Shown here one piece after another: positions 53,361 to 62,311 of a stretch of DNA of 64,000 nucleotides. The DNA lies in contig NZ_JAILKR010000116.1 of assembly GCF_024693525.1 (NCBI RefSeq), forward strand, positions 9,225 to 73,224. Direction: 5' to 3'. Each line of letters begins with the position of its first letter. Position 1 is the first letter of the stretch. Made by a program: the position numbers and the translations under genes. This DNA is from Selenomonas sp. (GTDB lineage: Bacteria > Bacillota_C > Negativicutes > Selenomonadales > Selenomonadaceae). Under the pieces are notes generated by a model that did not search any database, was not told the DNA's origin, and worked only from the letters and a program-made list of their open reading frames with translations.

Positions 53361-54827
53361 TTATTTCCTCCGAAATACGACTCGATTACAAATGGCCATA
53401 AGCTTTTGCCCATCGCGCTCAAATAAGATGCGCTCCAAAGCACGGTTGTCAAAAGCCTCAGCCTCCTCATGACTGGCCAGTACCAGATATCCCAAAAGCT
53501 CCGACAGCCCTTGCTGCAGCGGATGTACCGCCAGCACCTCAGAAAGCGTGACTTCGGGGCGTTCCGCCAAAAGATCACGGACATTTGCCTGCAACTGTTC
53601 CCGATCGACAATAACCTGATTGAAAATAGCCGAAAGCTCTCCATCCTCTCCACTACCCGCCTGCAATACCGGACTTACGAGTTTTGTTGCCTGTGGCGGA
53701 GCAAATAACCGCCGCTCCATCGGCAGCTGCACCGCCGGTGAAATCTCCCGAATTTCCGTAAACTCTCCGTGAGGCAGCTGCCCACGCTGATCCACCGCCA
53801 TCGTTTCAATTCGCTGAATCAACTGATAAATGGTCCGTTCCTCCTGCAGATACGCCTCATCGACATAACGGCGCAACTGAGCCGACAGCTGGCCAAGCGT
53901 CTGCTGCACCGAACCTGCCGCCCGCACCCAATCCCGATTGATCGACATAAGCGGATGCTTAGGAAGCATTTCCCGAATGGACTCCGTTTGGCTCAGCTGT
54001 GCCATCGTCTCACGAAAATCTTCCTGCTGTTGCGAAAGCATTAAATACCGCCAAAACGCCATAAAGCTCCGCCCCTGCTCCGATTTACGGATGATATCAC
54101 TCTCGTTGAATATCTTTTCCAGCAGCTCACCCTTGCCCCGCGTCCACTTGACGACATCATCCTGGACCTTACGCGTTAGCTCACGGAAATTCTCCTCAAC
54201 TTCGCGAAAATCGGCCAAGATTGCCTGCGCCGTACTCTCAGCCTGCAGGAATCGTTCCTTTATCTGTACATCATCCAGCTGCGGCTTTACTACACCACTT
54301 GCCTCGATTTCCGCCAGTTCCGCTGCGATCTTTTCCTGCTGCTCCTGCAGATACGCCTTGCGATGCTCGACATCGGTATCCGTCTCGCGGGCAATTTCGT
54401 GCAGCAGATTAAATACCGTGCGCAGCCGTGACTCCGTACCGACAAAATCCTGCTTATGCAAGCTGACCAGCCACTCAACCGCCTTCTGCGCTGGAGCAGT
54501 GAGGTCAAAATACCAATCATCGTGGTACTCATATTTCCGCAGCCAGCCATGCTCGGTGTCTGACCATATTTCCAAATAATCCTGAGGAGAACGCCCAAAC
54601 GCCTCGCCTGCCGTCTGCTGCTGCGCATCGTAAAGGAACATGTCCAGATGTTCCAAAAGTTCCTGGGCTTCAATGCCACGACGCTTGCCGGCAATAAACT
54701 CCCGGTAAAAAAAAGCCGCAATAAAGGCAGCCTGGTCGGCTGTAAGTAACCGCCAGGCTGCATTATTCAAGCGCAAGTTGCGCAAATAATCATATGTCAT
54801 ATAATCCGGTATCCCAGCCAAAACCAT
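53361..54827 (-). CDS. jetA: JetA-like kleisin subunit (DUF3375)
   Basis: A 488-residue protein with the look of DUF3375/MksF. The N-terminal YDYLRNLRLNNAAWRLLTADQAAFIAAFFY is typical; coiled-coil helices follow (HRKAYLQEQQEKIAAELAEIEA) and a winged helix is likely at the C-terminal end (SEVLAVHPLQQGLSELLGYLVL). As kleisin it would close the ring formed by the JetC dimer. The ATG lies six bases after the TSUP permease gene, with AAGGGG upstream; an ATG nine codons later is also possible. First jet gene. Confidence 0.87.
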   Translation of the reverse strand: MVLAGIPDYMTYDYLRNLRLNNAAWRLLTADQAAFIAAFFYREFIAGKRRGIEAQELLEHLDMFLYDAQQQTAGEAFGRSPQDYLEIWSDTEHGWLRKYEYHDDWYFDLTAPAQKAVEWLVSLHKQDFVGTESRLRTVFNLLHEIARETDTDVEHRKAYLQEQQEKIAAELAEIEASGVVKPQLDDVQIKERFLQAESTAQAILADFREVEENFRELTRKVQDDVVKWTRGKGELLEKIFNESDIIRKSEQGRSFMAFWRYLMLSQQQEDFRETMAQLSQTESIREMLPKHPLMSINRDWVRAAGSVQQTLGQLSAQLRRYVDEAYLQEERTIYQLIQRIETMAVDQRGQLPHGEFTEIREISPAVQLPMERRLFAPPQATKLVSPVLQAGSGEDGELSAIFNQVIVDREQLQANVRDLLAERPEVTLSEVLAVHPLQQGLSELLGYLVLASHEEAEAFDNRALERILFERDGQKLMAICNRVVFRRK

Positions 54828-54833
54828 CGCCCC

Positions 54834-55598
54834 TTATTTGAACAAATCCAACAACTGCTTACCAATCAAGATTGTCGTCATAAGGATAAACAACGGCCGC
54901 ACATATCCCGTGCCCTTAGAAAGCGCCATCCGCGCTCCACACCAAGCGCCGACAATCATCGAAAGCCCCATCGGAATCGCATAAGAAAAATCCACCAATC
55001 CAAAATACGTAAAAAGCACCGCTGCTGAAATATTGCTGGCAAAATTCAGTGCGCGCGCATTGGCCGCCGCACCGATGAAATCAAATCCGACCAGTAAAAA
55101 AGCAAACAGTAAAAACGATCCCGTTCCCGGACCGAAAAATCCATCGTAAAAACCGAATAAAAACGCCACGAGACACGAAAGCATCAAAAGTCGTGCCGAC
55201 ATACCCGCATAGCGATTTTCTCTTCCCCAGTCCCGTTTGGCGATACTGTAGATAAGCACGGCCACCAACATGACCACCACCAACGGACGCAGGATATCCG
55301 ATGGAATCATGCGCACGGCCAACACACCGATTCCCGACCCGATAAGCGAAATCGGAAACAGCCGCTTGATCAGCCACATATCCACCCTGCCCGACTTCAC
55401 AAAAGTCACAAAACTCGTAAGCGCCCCCATGACAGCCGCCGCCTTATTGGTTCCCAGCACGGTCACTGGTGGCAGCCCGGTCCACATCAACGCCGGAATC
55501 GAAATGAGTCCGCCACCACCGACCACCGAATCGATAAACGAAGCCATAAATCCAAAAAACACCAGGAATCCCAGTGTCTGTATATCCAAAAACTCCAT
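54834..55598 (-). CDS. TSUP family permease (TauE/SafE)
   Basis: A 254-residue membrane protein with about seven or eight hydrophobic segments and the two-fold repeat of the TauE/SafE family: FIDSVVGGGGLISIPALM...GTNKAAAVMGALTS, then FGFYDGFFGPGTGSFLLFAF...NARALNFASNISA. Members export or import sulfite, sulfonates or other organic anions. The ATG has GAGG upstream. It is the first gene of the transcription unit that continues into jetABC only six bases later, an unexpected partner. Substrate unknown. Confidence 0.9.
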   Translation of the reverse strand: MEFLDIQTLGFLVFFGFMASFIDSVVGGGGLISIPALMWTGLPPVTVLGTNKAAAVMGALTSFVTFVKSGRVDMWLIKRLFPISLIGSGIGVLAVRMIPSDILRPLVVVMLVAVLIYSIAKRDWGRENRYAGMSARLLMLSCLVAFLFGFYDGFFGPGTGSFLLFAFLLVGFDFIGAAANARALNFASNISAAVLFTYFGLVDFSYAIPMGLSMIVGAWCGARMALSKGTGYVRPLFILMTTILIGKQLLDLFK

Positions 55599-55636
55599 CC
55601 CCGCACCTCAATCCGTATCAATTCATTCCAGCCCCT

Positions 55637-55645
55637 ATTATAGCA
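55637..55645 (-). promoter_or_regulatory. Extended -10 promoter of the TSUP-jetABC operon
   Basis: TGCTATAAT on the minus strand, a perfect extended -10 with no clear -35, about 40 bp before the TSUP start codon and just after the flagellin terminator. Confidence 0.6.
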
Positions 55646-55660
55646 GAAACCCTTCCATAC

Positions 55661-55686
55661 GAAAAGAAACCGCGCGGCGAAGCCGC
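55661..55686 (-). terminator. Probable terminator of the flagellin gene
   Basis: GCGGC-TTC-GCCGC on the minus strand followed by GCGGTTTCTTTTC, 20 bp after the flagellin stop. The T-run is interrupted. Confidence 0.6.
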
Positions 55687-55705
55687 TGGTGCTCAACTCA
55701 ATTAC

Positions 55706-57643
55706 CTATCCCTGCAACAAACTCAATACACTACTGCTATTTTGGTTAGCTTGTGCCAGCATTGCCTGTGCCGACTGAGTCAAGACATTATTCTTAGTAT
55801 ATGCTGTTATCTCCTTCGCCATATTGGCATCGCGGATTACCGACTCGGACGCCTGCGTGCCCTCACTGGCCACCGTCAAGTTATCAATAACAAAAGACAA
55901 TCTGGTCTGATATGCCCCCATCCGCGTATTTTCATTTAGTGAATATTCCAGGGCATCATCCAGTTTTGACAATGCCTCCAGCGCTCTCTCAAAAGGGTCC
56001 ATCTGGATATCCGAAATCCCCATAGTATCCGTATCCATACTATTGATAAAGATGCGAAGATTTTCGTTGGCCTTAGTTCCCGTATGGATAATTAATCCCG
56101 GATATTCTTCCTCACGTTCCTCACCATGATAAATTCCATTTTCATCTACTGTCCCATCATCATATTCGTAAACATTTCGATTCGTATACAGCGACGAATA
56201 ACTCCTGCCATCAAGATTAAACGCTTCTCCATTAACGGTAGCGCCGCCATCTGTCCATACAGTTGCCCCCGAACAATTTCCTGCGGAAAAGCTCCCCTTC
56301 GATGCCGTTGCCTCTTTTGTCGCCAAAAAAATATAATTTGCTGTTATCGCAACAGTTCCCGAACTCGCCCCATCCAAAGTAGAGTGCCCAATTGATACAC
56401 CCCGTCCATTGCTGTCGGTTGTTATTTTGCCATATATCTTATGAGCAGAAATCGCGATATTCCCGCACGATGCCCCCCAGCCAGCTCCCACACCAGCTCC
56501 ATGACAAGTGCCCACTCGTATCTCATCTACATTTTTTATCGTTATATTACCAAAACTGCTGCCAGCCCCAGCACCAATTGCCGCCCCCCATTCGGACCAC
56601 GCCTCCAAATAAGACAAGCCAGAAATCTCTAGATTTGCATTCGACTTCTCGCTGGCATCTGTACCAATAGCAGCCGCCCGTGTATTTCTTCCGCTTCCAC
56701 CATCCATCATTATTGCCGAAAGTTTGCTATCTTCATCTGCACCATGAATTGCCAATCCGCCACCCGCATGTATAATCGCCACATAATCACGAATCGAGTA
56801 ATTTTCATCACCATTATCGCCCCCAAGTAAAATTACTTCGTTGCGAATGCTTAGATGATTCCCTGTTCCCGTGAATTTCACGATGTTGTTGTTCTTTTGC
56901 CCAGTGACATCATAAAGGCCATGTGCTTCACTTAAATCCGTCGTTCCTCCTGCGTTTGTTATCTTTACATCATCAAGCCACAGATTTGCTCCCGGCTGCG
57001 TACATTCGATAGCCACACCATAATGAATATCCGTAGAATTTTCTTGGACAATTTTCACATTGGCAGCATTAATCGTGATTCGCCCTTTATAATTTTGCGG
57101 CATCATATAAACGCCATCTTGCGAAATCGTATAATCCCCGGTGGTCATCATCACTGTCACGCCGGTTGGTTCGGTTATACCACCGACTTCATTTTCCATC
57201 GCCTCCGCCGGTTGGCGCAAGCTACCATTCAGCAACAACCGGCCATTATAATTCGTCGTAGCTGCGATTTCATTGATGACCGCCAACCGTGAATCTTGCT
57301 CCTTTTGGATAATCTGCCGATCAACATCCGAATTGTGGTCATTGGCAGCATTAATTGCTAAAGCCTTCATTTCCCGCAAATTATCAATGATTTCCTGAAT
57401 TCCACCTTCTGCTGTGCGAACTAAATTAGCACCTGTCTGTGAATTAACAATATCCTGATTTAGTCCCCGAAGCCGAACACGCATCTTTTCCGATATCGAA
57501 TACTCCGACGCACCATCCTGCGCACTGGTATAGCGCATCCCTAAAGATACTTTTGCCAAGCTCTTCGACAAATTCTTATTATTCTTATTGAGCTCACCTA
57601 ACGCCAATTGAGCTGCCATATTGTTCTTTATCACCATTGACAT
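55706..57643 (-). CDS. Flagellin with large beta-solenoid-like insert
   Basis: A 645-residue flagellin. The N-terminal D0/D1 (residues 1 to about 145: VIKNNMAAQLALGELNKNNK, LRGLNQDIVNSQTGANLVRT) and the C-terminal D1/D0 (about 530-645, ending LAQANQNSSSVLSLLQG) are intact. Between them lie about 370 residues with repeated Gly-rich blocks such as WGAAIGAGAGSSFGNITIKN, HGAGVGAGWGASCGNIAISA and GVSIGHSTLDGASSGTVAIT, a pattern of right-handed beta-helix adhesins. Cys occur in this insert (213, 380, 393, 457), unusual for flagellins. It is a single gene with a sigma-28-like promoter; no other flagellar genes are near. Confidence 0.92.
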   Translation of the reverse strand: MSMVIKNNMAAQLALGELNKNNKNLSKSLAKVSLGMRYTSAQDGASEYSISEKMRVRLRGLNQDIVNSQTGANLVRTAEGGIQEIIDNLREMKALAINAANDHNSDVDRQIIQKEQDSRLAVINEIAATTNYNGRLLLNGSLRQPAEAMENEVGGITEPTGVTVMMTTGDYTISQDGVYMMPQNYKGRITINAANVKIVQENSTDIHYGVAIECTQPGANLWLDDVKITNAGGTTDLSEAHGLYDVTGQKNNNIVKFTGTGNHLSIRNEVILLGGDNGDENYSIRDYVAIIHAGGGLAIHGADEDSKLSAIMMDGGSGRNTRAAAIGTDASEKSNANLEISGLSYLEAWSEWGAAIGAGAGSSFGNITIKNVDEIRVGTCHGAGVGAGWGASCGNIAISAHKIYGKITTDSNGRGVSIGHSTLDGASSGTVAITANYIFLATKEATASKGSFSAGNCSGATVWTDGGATVNGEAFNLDGRSYSSLYTNRNVYEYDDGTVDENGIYHGEEREEEYPGLIIHTGTKANENLRIFINSMDTDTMGISDIQMDPFERALEALSKLDDALEYSLNENTRMGAYQTRLSFVIDNLTVASEGTQASESVIRDANMAKEITAYTKNNVLTQSAQAMLAQANQNSSSVLSLLQG

Positions 57644-57683
57644 AATATAACCCCCATAAGAACCGACATATCCCTATATTATT

Positions 57684-57710
57684 ATATCGTATCGTTTCCA
57701 CTTTTTCTTA
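57684..57710 (-). promoter_or_regulatory. Sigma-28-like promoter of the flagellin gene
   Basis: On the minus strand TAAG (57707-57710), 15-bp spacer, TACGATAT (57684-57691), matching the TAAA-N15-GCCGATAT consensus at 9 of 12 positions. A TATAAT overlaps (57682-57687) but has no -35. Confidence 0.5.
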
Positions 57711-57761
57711 AACATAAAACACAAAACAAGACGTAGCAATAACGCATCACCTATTGCATCA

Positions 57762-57802
57762 AAAACGAGGCTCTTGCACGGATTAATGCAAGAGCCTCGT
57801 TT
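57762..57802 (-). terminator. Terminator of the amidohydrolase pseudogene
   Basis: Sixteen-base perfect arms (AAACGAGGCTCTTGCA at 57763-57778) around an eight-base loop; on the minus strand T5 follows. Confidence 0.9.
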
Positions 57803-57829
57803 CGACAGATTATTTTCGCTAAATACTTT

Positions 57830-58556
<727 letters not shown>

Positions 58557-58610
58557 CTATTACATTCCCCGTTTTTTTGTTTTTACCAGCTGTTTTGGCG
58601 CCATTTTATA

Positions 58611-58639
58611 TTGACTTTTATGAAAAATAACTGTAACAT
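58611..58639 (+). promoter_or_regulatory. Putative promoter of the BASS symporter gene
   Basis: TTGACT (58611-58616), 17-bp spacer, TAACAT (58634-58639), about 31 bp before the start codon. Confidence 0.5.
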
Positions 58640-58670
58640 TGTAAACAATCTACGAAAGGAAGGCATTTGT

Positions 58671-59639
58671 ATGAAATCATTAGAAAAGCTTAGCTCATTT
58701 ATCTCCAAGTACATGGCTGTTTTCGTCATTCTCGTGGCAGCCATCGCCCTTATTCAGCCCTGGACCTTCAAATGGGCGGCCCCCAAGATTACCATTCTGC
58801 TCGGCATCGTCATGTTCGGCATGGGCATGACCCTGCGCCTGCGCGACTTCAAGCTCGTTTTCCAACGCCCCAAAGACGTCTTTGTCGGTGCACTGGCCCA
58901 GTTCACCATCATGCCGGCACTGGCCTGGCTGCTCGCCAAAGGATTTGGGCTGCCGCCGGAGCTAGCCGCAGGGGTTATCCTCGTCGGCACCTGCCCGGGC
59001 GGTACTTCTTCCAACGTCATGACCTATCTTGCCCGCGGTGATGTAGCCCTTTCCGTCTCCATGACGATGACCACCACAGTGCTGGCTCCAATTGTCACGC
59101 CGCTCCTCACCTGGTGGCTGGCCGGCGAATGGGTCGAGATTTCCCTGGCCGCCATGATGCTGTCCATCGTGCAGGTGGTCATCCTGCCGATTGTCCTCGG
59201 CATTCTCATCAACAGTTTCTTTGAAGAAACCGTACAGAAAATCGTCAAGCTCCTGCCGCTTGTTTCCGTTGTGGCTATCGTACTGATTGTCGGCGGTGTC
59301 GTGTCCGTAAGCTCCCAGCGCATCCTGGAAACGGGGCTCTTGATTATGCTTGTGGTCATGCTCCATAATCTGCTGGGATACAGCATCGGTTTCCTTATCG
59401 CTAAGGCCCTTCACATGAACGTCGCCAAGGCCAAGGCTATCTCCATTGAAGTCGGCATGCAAAACTCCGGTCTTGCCACCTCCCTTGCCATACTGCACTT
59501 CGGTGCTGCCGCTGCTATCCCCGGTGCCATCTTCAGCGTATGGCACAACATCTCCGGTTCCCTGGCTGCCAATTACCTTTCCAGCCGCATGAACAGGGAA
59601 CAGGAAAGCGCCGGCTGCGAACCAGCCAGCGCCGAATAA
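58671..59639 (+). CDS. Bile acid:sodium symporter (BASS) family transporter
   Basis: A 322-residue membrane protein with about nine or ten hydrophobic segments. Family blocks: GIVMFGMGMTLRLRDFK, VGTCPGGTSSNVMTYLARGDVALS (sodium-site region) and EVGMQNSGLATSLAILHFG. BASS members import bile acids, keto acids, pantothenate or similar anions with sodium. I begin at ATG 58671, preceded by GAAAGGAAGG; an upstream extension would overlap the amidohydrolase remnant and the promoter. It is divergent from that pseudogene, so its substrate may once have been related to the enzyme. Own terminator follows. Confidence 0.9.
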   Translation: MKSLEKLSSFISKYMAVFVILVAAIALIQPWTFKWAAPKITILLGIVMFGMGMTLRLRDFKLVFQRPKDVFVGALAQFTIMPALAWLLAKGFGLPPELAAGVILVGTCPGGTSSNVMTYLARGDVALSVSMTMTTTVLAPIVTPLLTWWLAGEWVEISLAAMMLSIVQVVILPIVLGILINSFFEETVQKIVKLLPLVSVVAIVLIVGGVVSVSSQRILETGLLIMLVVMLHNLLGYSIGFLIAKALHMNVAKAKAISIEVGMQNSGLATSLAILHFGAAAAIPGAIFSVWHNISGSLAANYLSSRMNREQESAGCEPASAE

Positions 59640-59651
59640 CCCCTGCCCGAC

Positions 59652-59689
59652 AAAAAAGCGATGAAGTTTCTGCACTTCATCGCTTTTTT
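59652..59689 (+). terminator. Bidirectional terminator
   Basis: AAAAAAGCGATGAAGT/ACTTCATCGCTTTTTT with a six-base loop, between convergent BASS and POT transporter genes. Confidence 0.93.
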
Positions 59690-59704
59690 GTTTATATATT
59701 AAAT

Positions 59705-61204
59705 TTATTTGTCCGCAACAGCAACCTCTGGCTCACCCTCGAAGGCTTCCTCATCTTTCTTATTGATGAGGCGATTGAGCATCGGAACCGTCAACGCCAT
59801 GACAATGGTTACCCCCAAGGTAACCAGGCCAATCTGCGTGAATACCTCGCTGTATACCGGCAGCGTCTGCAACGGATCAACAACATCCTTCGATACCGTC
59901 GTAAGGGTTGCCACCCAGCCGCCAAGGATTGCGGCAATAGAGGTGGTCAGGAACCAGGCTCCCATGAGGAAACCAATGAGTTTCTGCGGCACCAGCTTGG
60001 ATATCATGGACAGGCCCAAACCGCTGATAAGCAGCTCGCCAATGGAAGACAGGAAATAGGAACCAATGAGCCACCAAGCCGATACGATACCCGCCTCATT
60101 GGCAAAGTTGGCCGAAAAACCAACGACGAGGAAGGACGCCGCCGTCAGCAGCATGCCCAAAGCGAATTTGGCCGGCATCGACAGGTCTTTCCCCTCACTG
60201 CCAAAGTGGGAGTAAGCCCAAGCCAGCACCGGACTTGCCAACATAATCCAGAACGGGTTGAGGGTCTGGAATACTTCTGCATTCGGAATGGCAATACCAA
60301 GAACCGAATGTTCCACATTCTTGATAGCAAAGAAATTGAGGGACGTAGGCATCTGCTGATACAGCGTAAAGAAGATAATGGCCTCGACAATCAAAATCAT
60401 TGCTGCTGCCATGTGACTGCGCTCAGCACCTTTGGCCTGAATAATCATCTTGAAGAATACACCATAGACCAAAACACCGATGATAAATAGCAGCCAATGA
60501 GCCACGGAAAGGTGGGAAAGCAGCCAGCTGGAGAATACCGTCATGACCACAACACCGATGAGGGTCAAAACGATTTTCTTCATCGTCAGCGGCTCAGCCC
60601 CCGCCGGCGAATCGATGCCGCGAACCAAATAGCGGAAGCCCAGGAATCCGCCGACCGCCAGGAGCAGGCCCATAGCACAAATCATGAAGCCCAGGGACAA
60701 ACCATACTGGGCGCCAATGATCGGAATCAGCAACATCGAGATAAAGGAACCGATGTTAACTGCCATATAATACATCGTGAAGGCACTGTCCAAATCTTTT
60801 TCATCGCCTTCATAGAGCTTCGACAGCAGCGAAGATGGATTGGCCTTGAAGATACCATTACCGCAGGCAATAGCGCCCAATGCCAAAAATACCATCGTCT
60901 TGTCGGCACCAGCCAACGCCATCATCGCATAGCCGATCATCAGCACCACTGCCCCAAGGGTAATCGTACGCTGGGTTCCCAGAATTTTATCTCCCAGGAA
61001 ACCGCCCAAGGATACATAGCCATATACCATCGCACTGAATGCACCAAAGACAACAAAGGATTCTGCATCTTCCATGCCCAAGGCTTTTACAAAGAAGCCT
61101 GCCAATACAGCCTGAAGACCATAGTAACCAAAGCGCTCCCAAAACTCAATGAAGAACAGCATATTGAATGCCTTCTTACGGTTTACTGGATGTGATTCAA
61201 CCAT
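59705..61204 (-). CDS. Proton-dependent oligopeptide transporter (POT/PTR2)
   Basis: A 499-residue MFS transporter for di- and tripeptides. The proton-coupling motif ExxERF is FFIEFWERFGYYG near the N-terminus; other signatures are GGFLGDKILGTQRTI, NGIFKANPSSLLSKLYE and FTMYYMAVNIGSF. Twelve to fourteen helices; the acidic tail (DEEAFEGEPEVAVADK) is cytoplasmic. The ATG has AGGAGA upstream. Single gene, ending at a bidirectional terminator. A perfect inverted repeat lies in its leader. Confidence 0.93.
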   Translation of the reverse strand: MVESHPVNRKKAFNMLFFIEFWERFGYYGLQAVLAGFFVKALGMEDAESFVVFGAFSAMVYGYVSLGGFLGDKILGTQRTITLGAVVLMIGYAMMALAGADKTMVFLALGAIACGNGIFKANPSSLLSKLYEGDEKDLDSAFTMYYMAVNIGSFISMLLIPIIGAQYGLSLGFMICAMGLLLAVGGFLGFRYLVRGIDSPAGAEPLTMKKIVLTLIGVVVMTVFSSWLLSHLSVAHWLLFIIGVLVYGVFFKMIIQAKGAERSHMAAAMILIVEAIIFFTLYQQMPTSLNFFAIKNVEHSVLGIAIPNAEVFQTLNPFWIMLASPVLAWAYSHFGSEGKDLSMPAKFALGMLLTAASFLVVGFSANFANEAGIVSAWWLIGSYFLSSIGELLISGLGLSMISKLVPQKLIGFLMGAWFLTTSIAAILGGWVATLTTVSKDVVDPLQTLPVYSEVFTQIGLVTLGVTIVMALTVPMLNRLINKKDEEAFEGEPEVAVADK

Positions 61205-61571
61205 AATTAATCTCCTAACTCTTTACCGATGAATTATCATCTTCATCGGTCTCATTTATTGTATTTTACCAGGAGACATTATAGCACAAATAAAAGCATC
61301 CGCAAAGCTGGTCAAAGTGTAAAAACTGTTACTTAGGACCTTACTCCTTCCATATTTCTTTAATTTAAGTACATTTATACTTTAATATTAGTATAAAAAG
61401 ACATAAGTCCTGTTATTATTCCGCCTATTGCGTCCACCGCCAGTGGAAAATAAAACAAAAATAATTCAACGACTGTAATGTTGTAGCCCTTTTCATACAT
61501 TCCTGCAAAATGTCCATTTATTGCATACAGCGAAAAGACGTTGCCTGTTTCCCTGTTAAACCATGCCTAAA
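61205..61571. other. Intergenic region with inverted repeat in the POT leader
   Basis: Non-coding stretch between divergent genes. CCGATGAA (61226-61233) and TTCATCGG (61242-61249) form a perfect 8-bp inverted repeat 22 bp upstream of the POT start codon, possibly an operator or leader hairpin. The remainder is AT-rich and I see no other gene or RNA in it. Confidence 0.45.
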
Positions 61572-61599
61572 TTGACAAGTGGCTGGATTTTGTTACAAT
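61572..61599 (+). promoter_or_regulatory. Sigma-70 promoter of the 129-residue gene
   Basis: TTGACA (61572-61577), 16-bp spacer, TACAAT (61594-61599): a near-consensus housekeeping promoter, leaving a leader of about 37 nt. Confidence 0.78.
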
Positions 61600-61642
61600 T
61601 ATCCTTGTATGTTTTCACATTAAAATAGAAAGGAACTACTCC

Positions 61643-62032
61643 ATGCTTTATATCATTACTAAACTTGTCACCGAAGGCAATAAACAAGCGTTTTCTGTCA
61701 TCGGCGCTGTTGATGACAAAAAAAAAGCTGCCGCCATTGCCGCCGAGGTCTACAAAAACTATAACAAAGTAGCCTCGTTCCAGAACATCGAGATGATCAC
61801 TGAATGGCTGGCCACCCGCCTGTCCTATTCCTTCCGTCTCGATAAAGAACACCGCCTGCAGCTGGCTATCACCGAACTGGAAGGGGAGACCCTGCCAGAG
61901 GATAAACAGGTAGTCTTCAATGCCGCTGCCGAAGAAGATGAACTCATGCGCCGGGTAAGCCAGGCACTGTTCGAAGGCAAACACACGGCAGAGCGCGGCG
62001 GGCAAGCACCATCCTGCCCCATCGACCAGTAA
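61643..62032 (+). CDS. Hypothetical protein, 129 residues
   Basis: A soluble 129-residue protein I do not recognise. The first 45 residues (MLYIITKLVTEGNKQAFSVIGAVDDKKKAAAIAAEVYKNY) look like a small alpha/beta unit; then a helical, charged middle and a short Gly/Pro-containing tail (RGGQAPSCPIDQ). It has a strong promoter, an AAAGGAA ribosome-binding site and a good terminator, so it is expressed, probably constitutively. No neighbour suggests a role. Confidence 0.72.
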   Translation: MLYIITKLVTEGNKQAFSVIGAVDDKKKAAAIAAEVYKNYNKVASFQNIEMITEWLATRLSYSFRLDKEHRLQLAITELEGETLPEDKQVVFNAAAEEDELMRRVSQALFEGKHTAERGGQAPSCPIDQ

Positions 62033-62058
62033 ACGGCCAATAACAGACCAATAACTAC

Positions 62059-62096
62059 AGGCCCCCACGGACTTACTCCATGGGGGCCTATCGTTT
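62059..62096 (+). terminator. Rho-independent terminator
   Basis: AGGCCCCCA / TGGGGGCCT with a 14-base loop, followed by ATCGTTTTG, 27 bp after the stop of the 129-residue gene. Confidence 0.75.
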
Positions 62097-62146
62097 TGCC
62101 GTTTGGGCAACAAAAAGCGCCGCCTAAGCGACGCTGTCATTCAAGG

Positions 62147-62232
62147 TGGTGGGCAGGGATGGATTCGAACCATCGTAATCCGAAGATGACAGATTTACAG
62201 TCTGTTGCCTTTAACCACTCGGCCACCTACCC
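62147..62232 (-). tRNA. tRNA-Tyr (GTA)
   Basis: Class II tRNA of 86 nt with encoded CCA. Minus strand: acceptor GGGTAGG pairs with CCTGCCC; anticodon loop CTGTAAA has GTA (62196-62198); a long variable arm (CATCTTCGGATTACG) is followed by the T arm GGTTCGAATCC. This arrangement is tRNA-Tyr. Confidence 0.97.
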
Positions 62233-62311
62233 ATTAACGCAACAAGCGTTAAGAACAAGATATATTATATCTATATTCTCAACGCTTGTCAATAATTATT
62301 TTTACATATAA

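Noticed and set aside
62096..62311. 71-codon frame over the tRNA-Tyr region
   Set aside because: It crosses the tRNA gene on the opposite strand and has no coding support.
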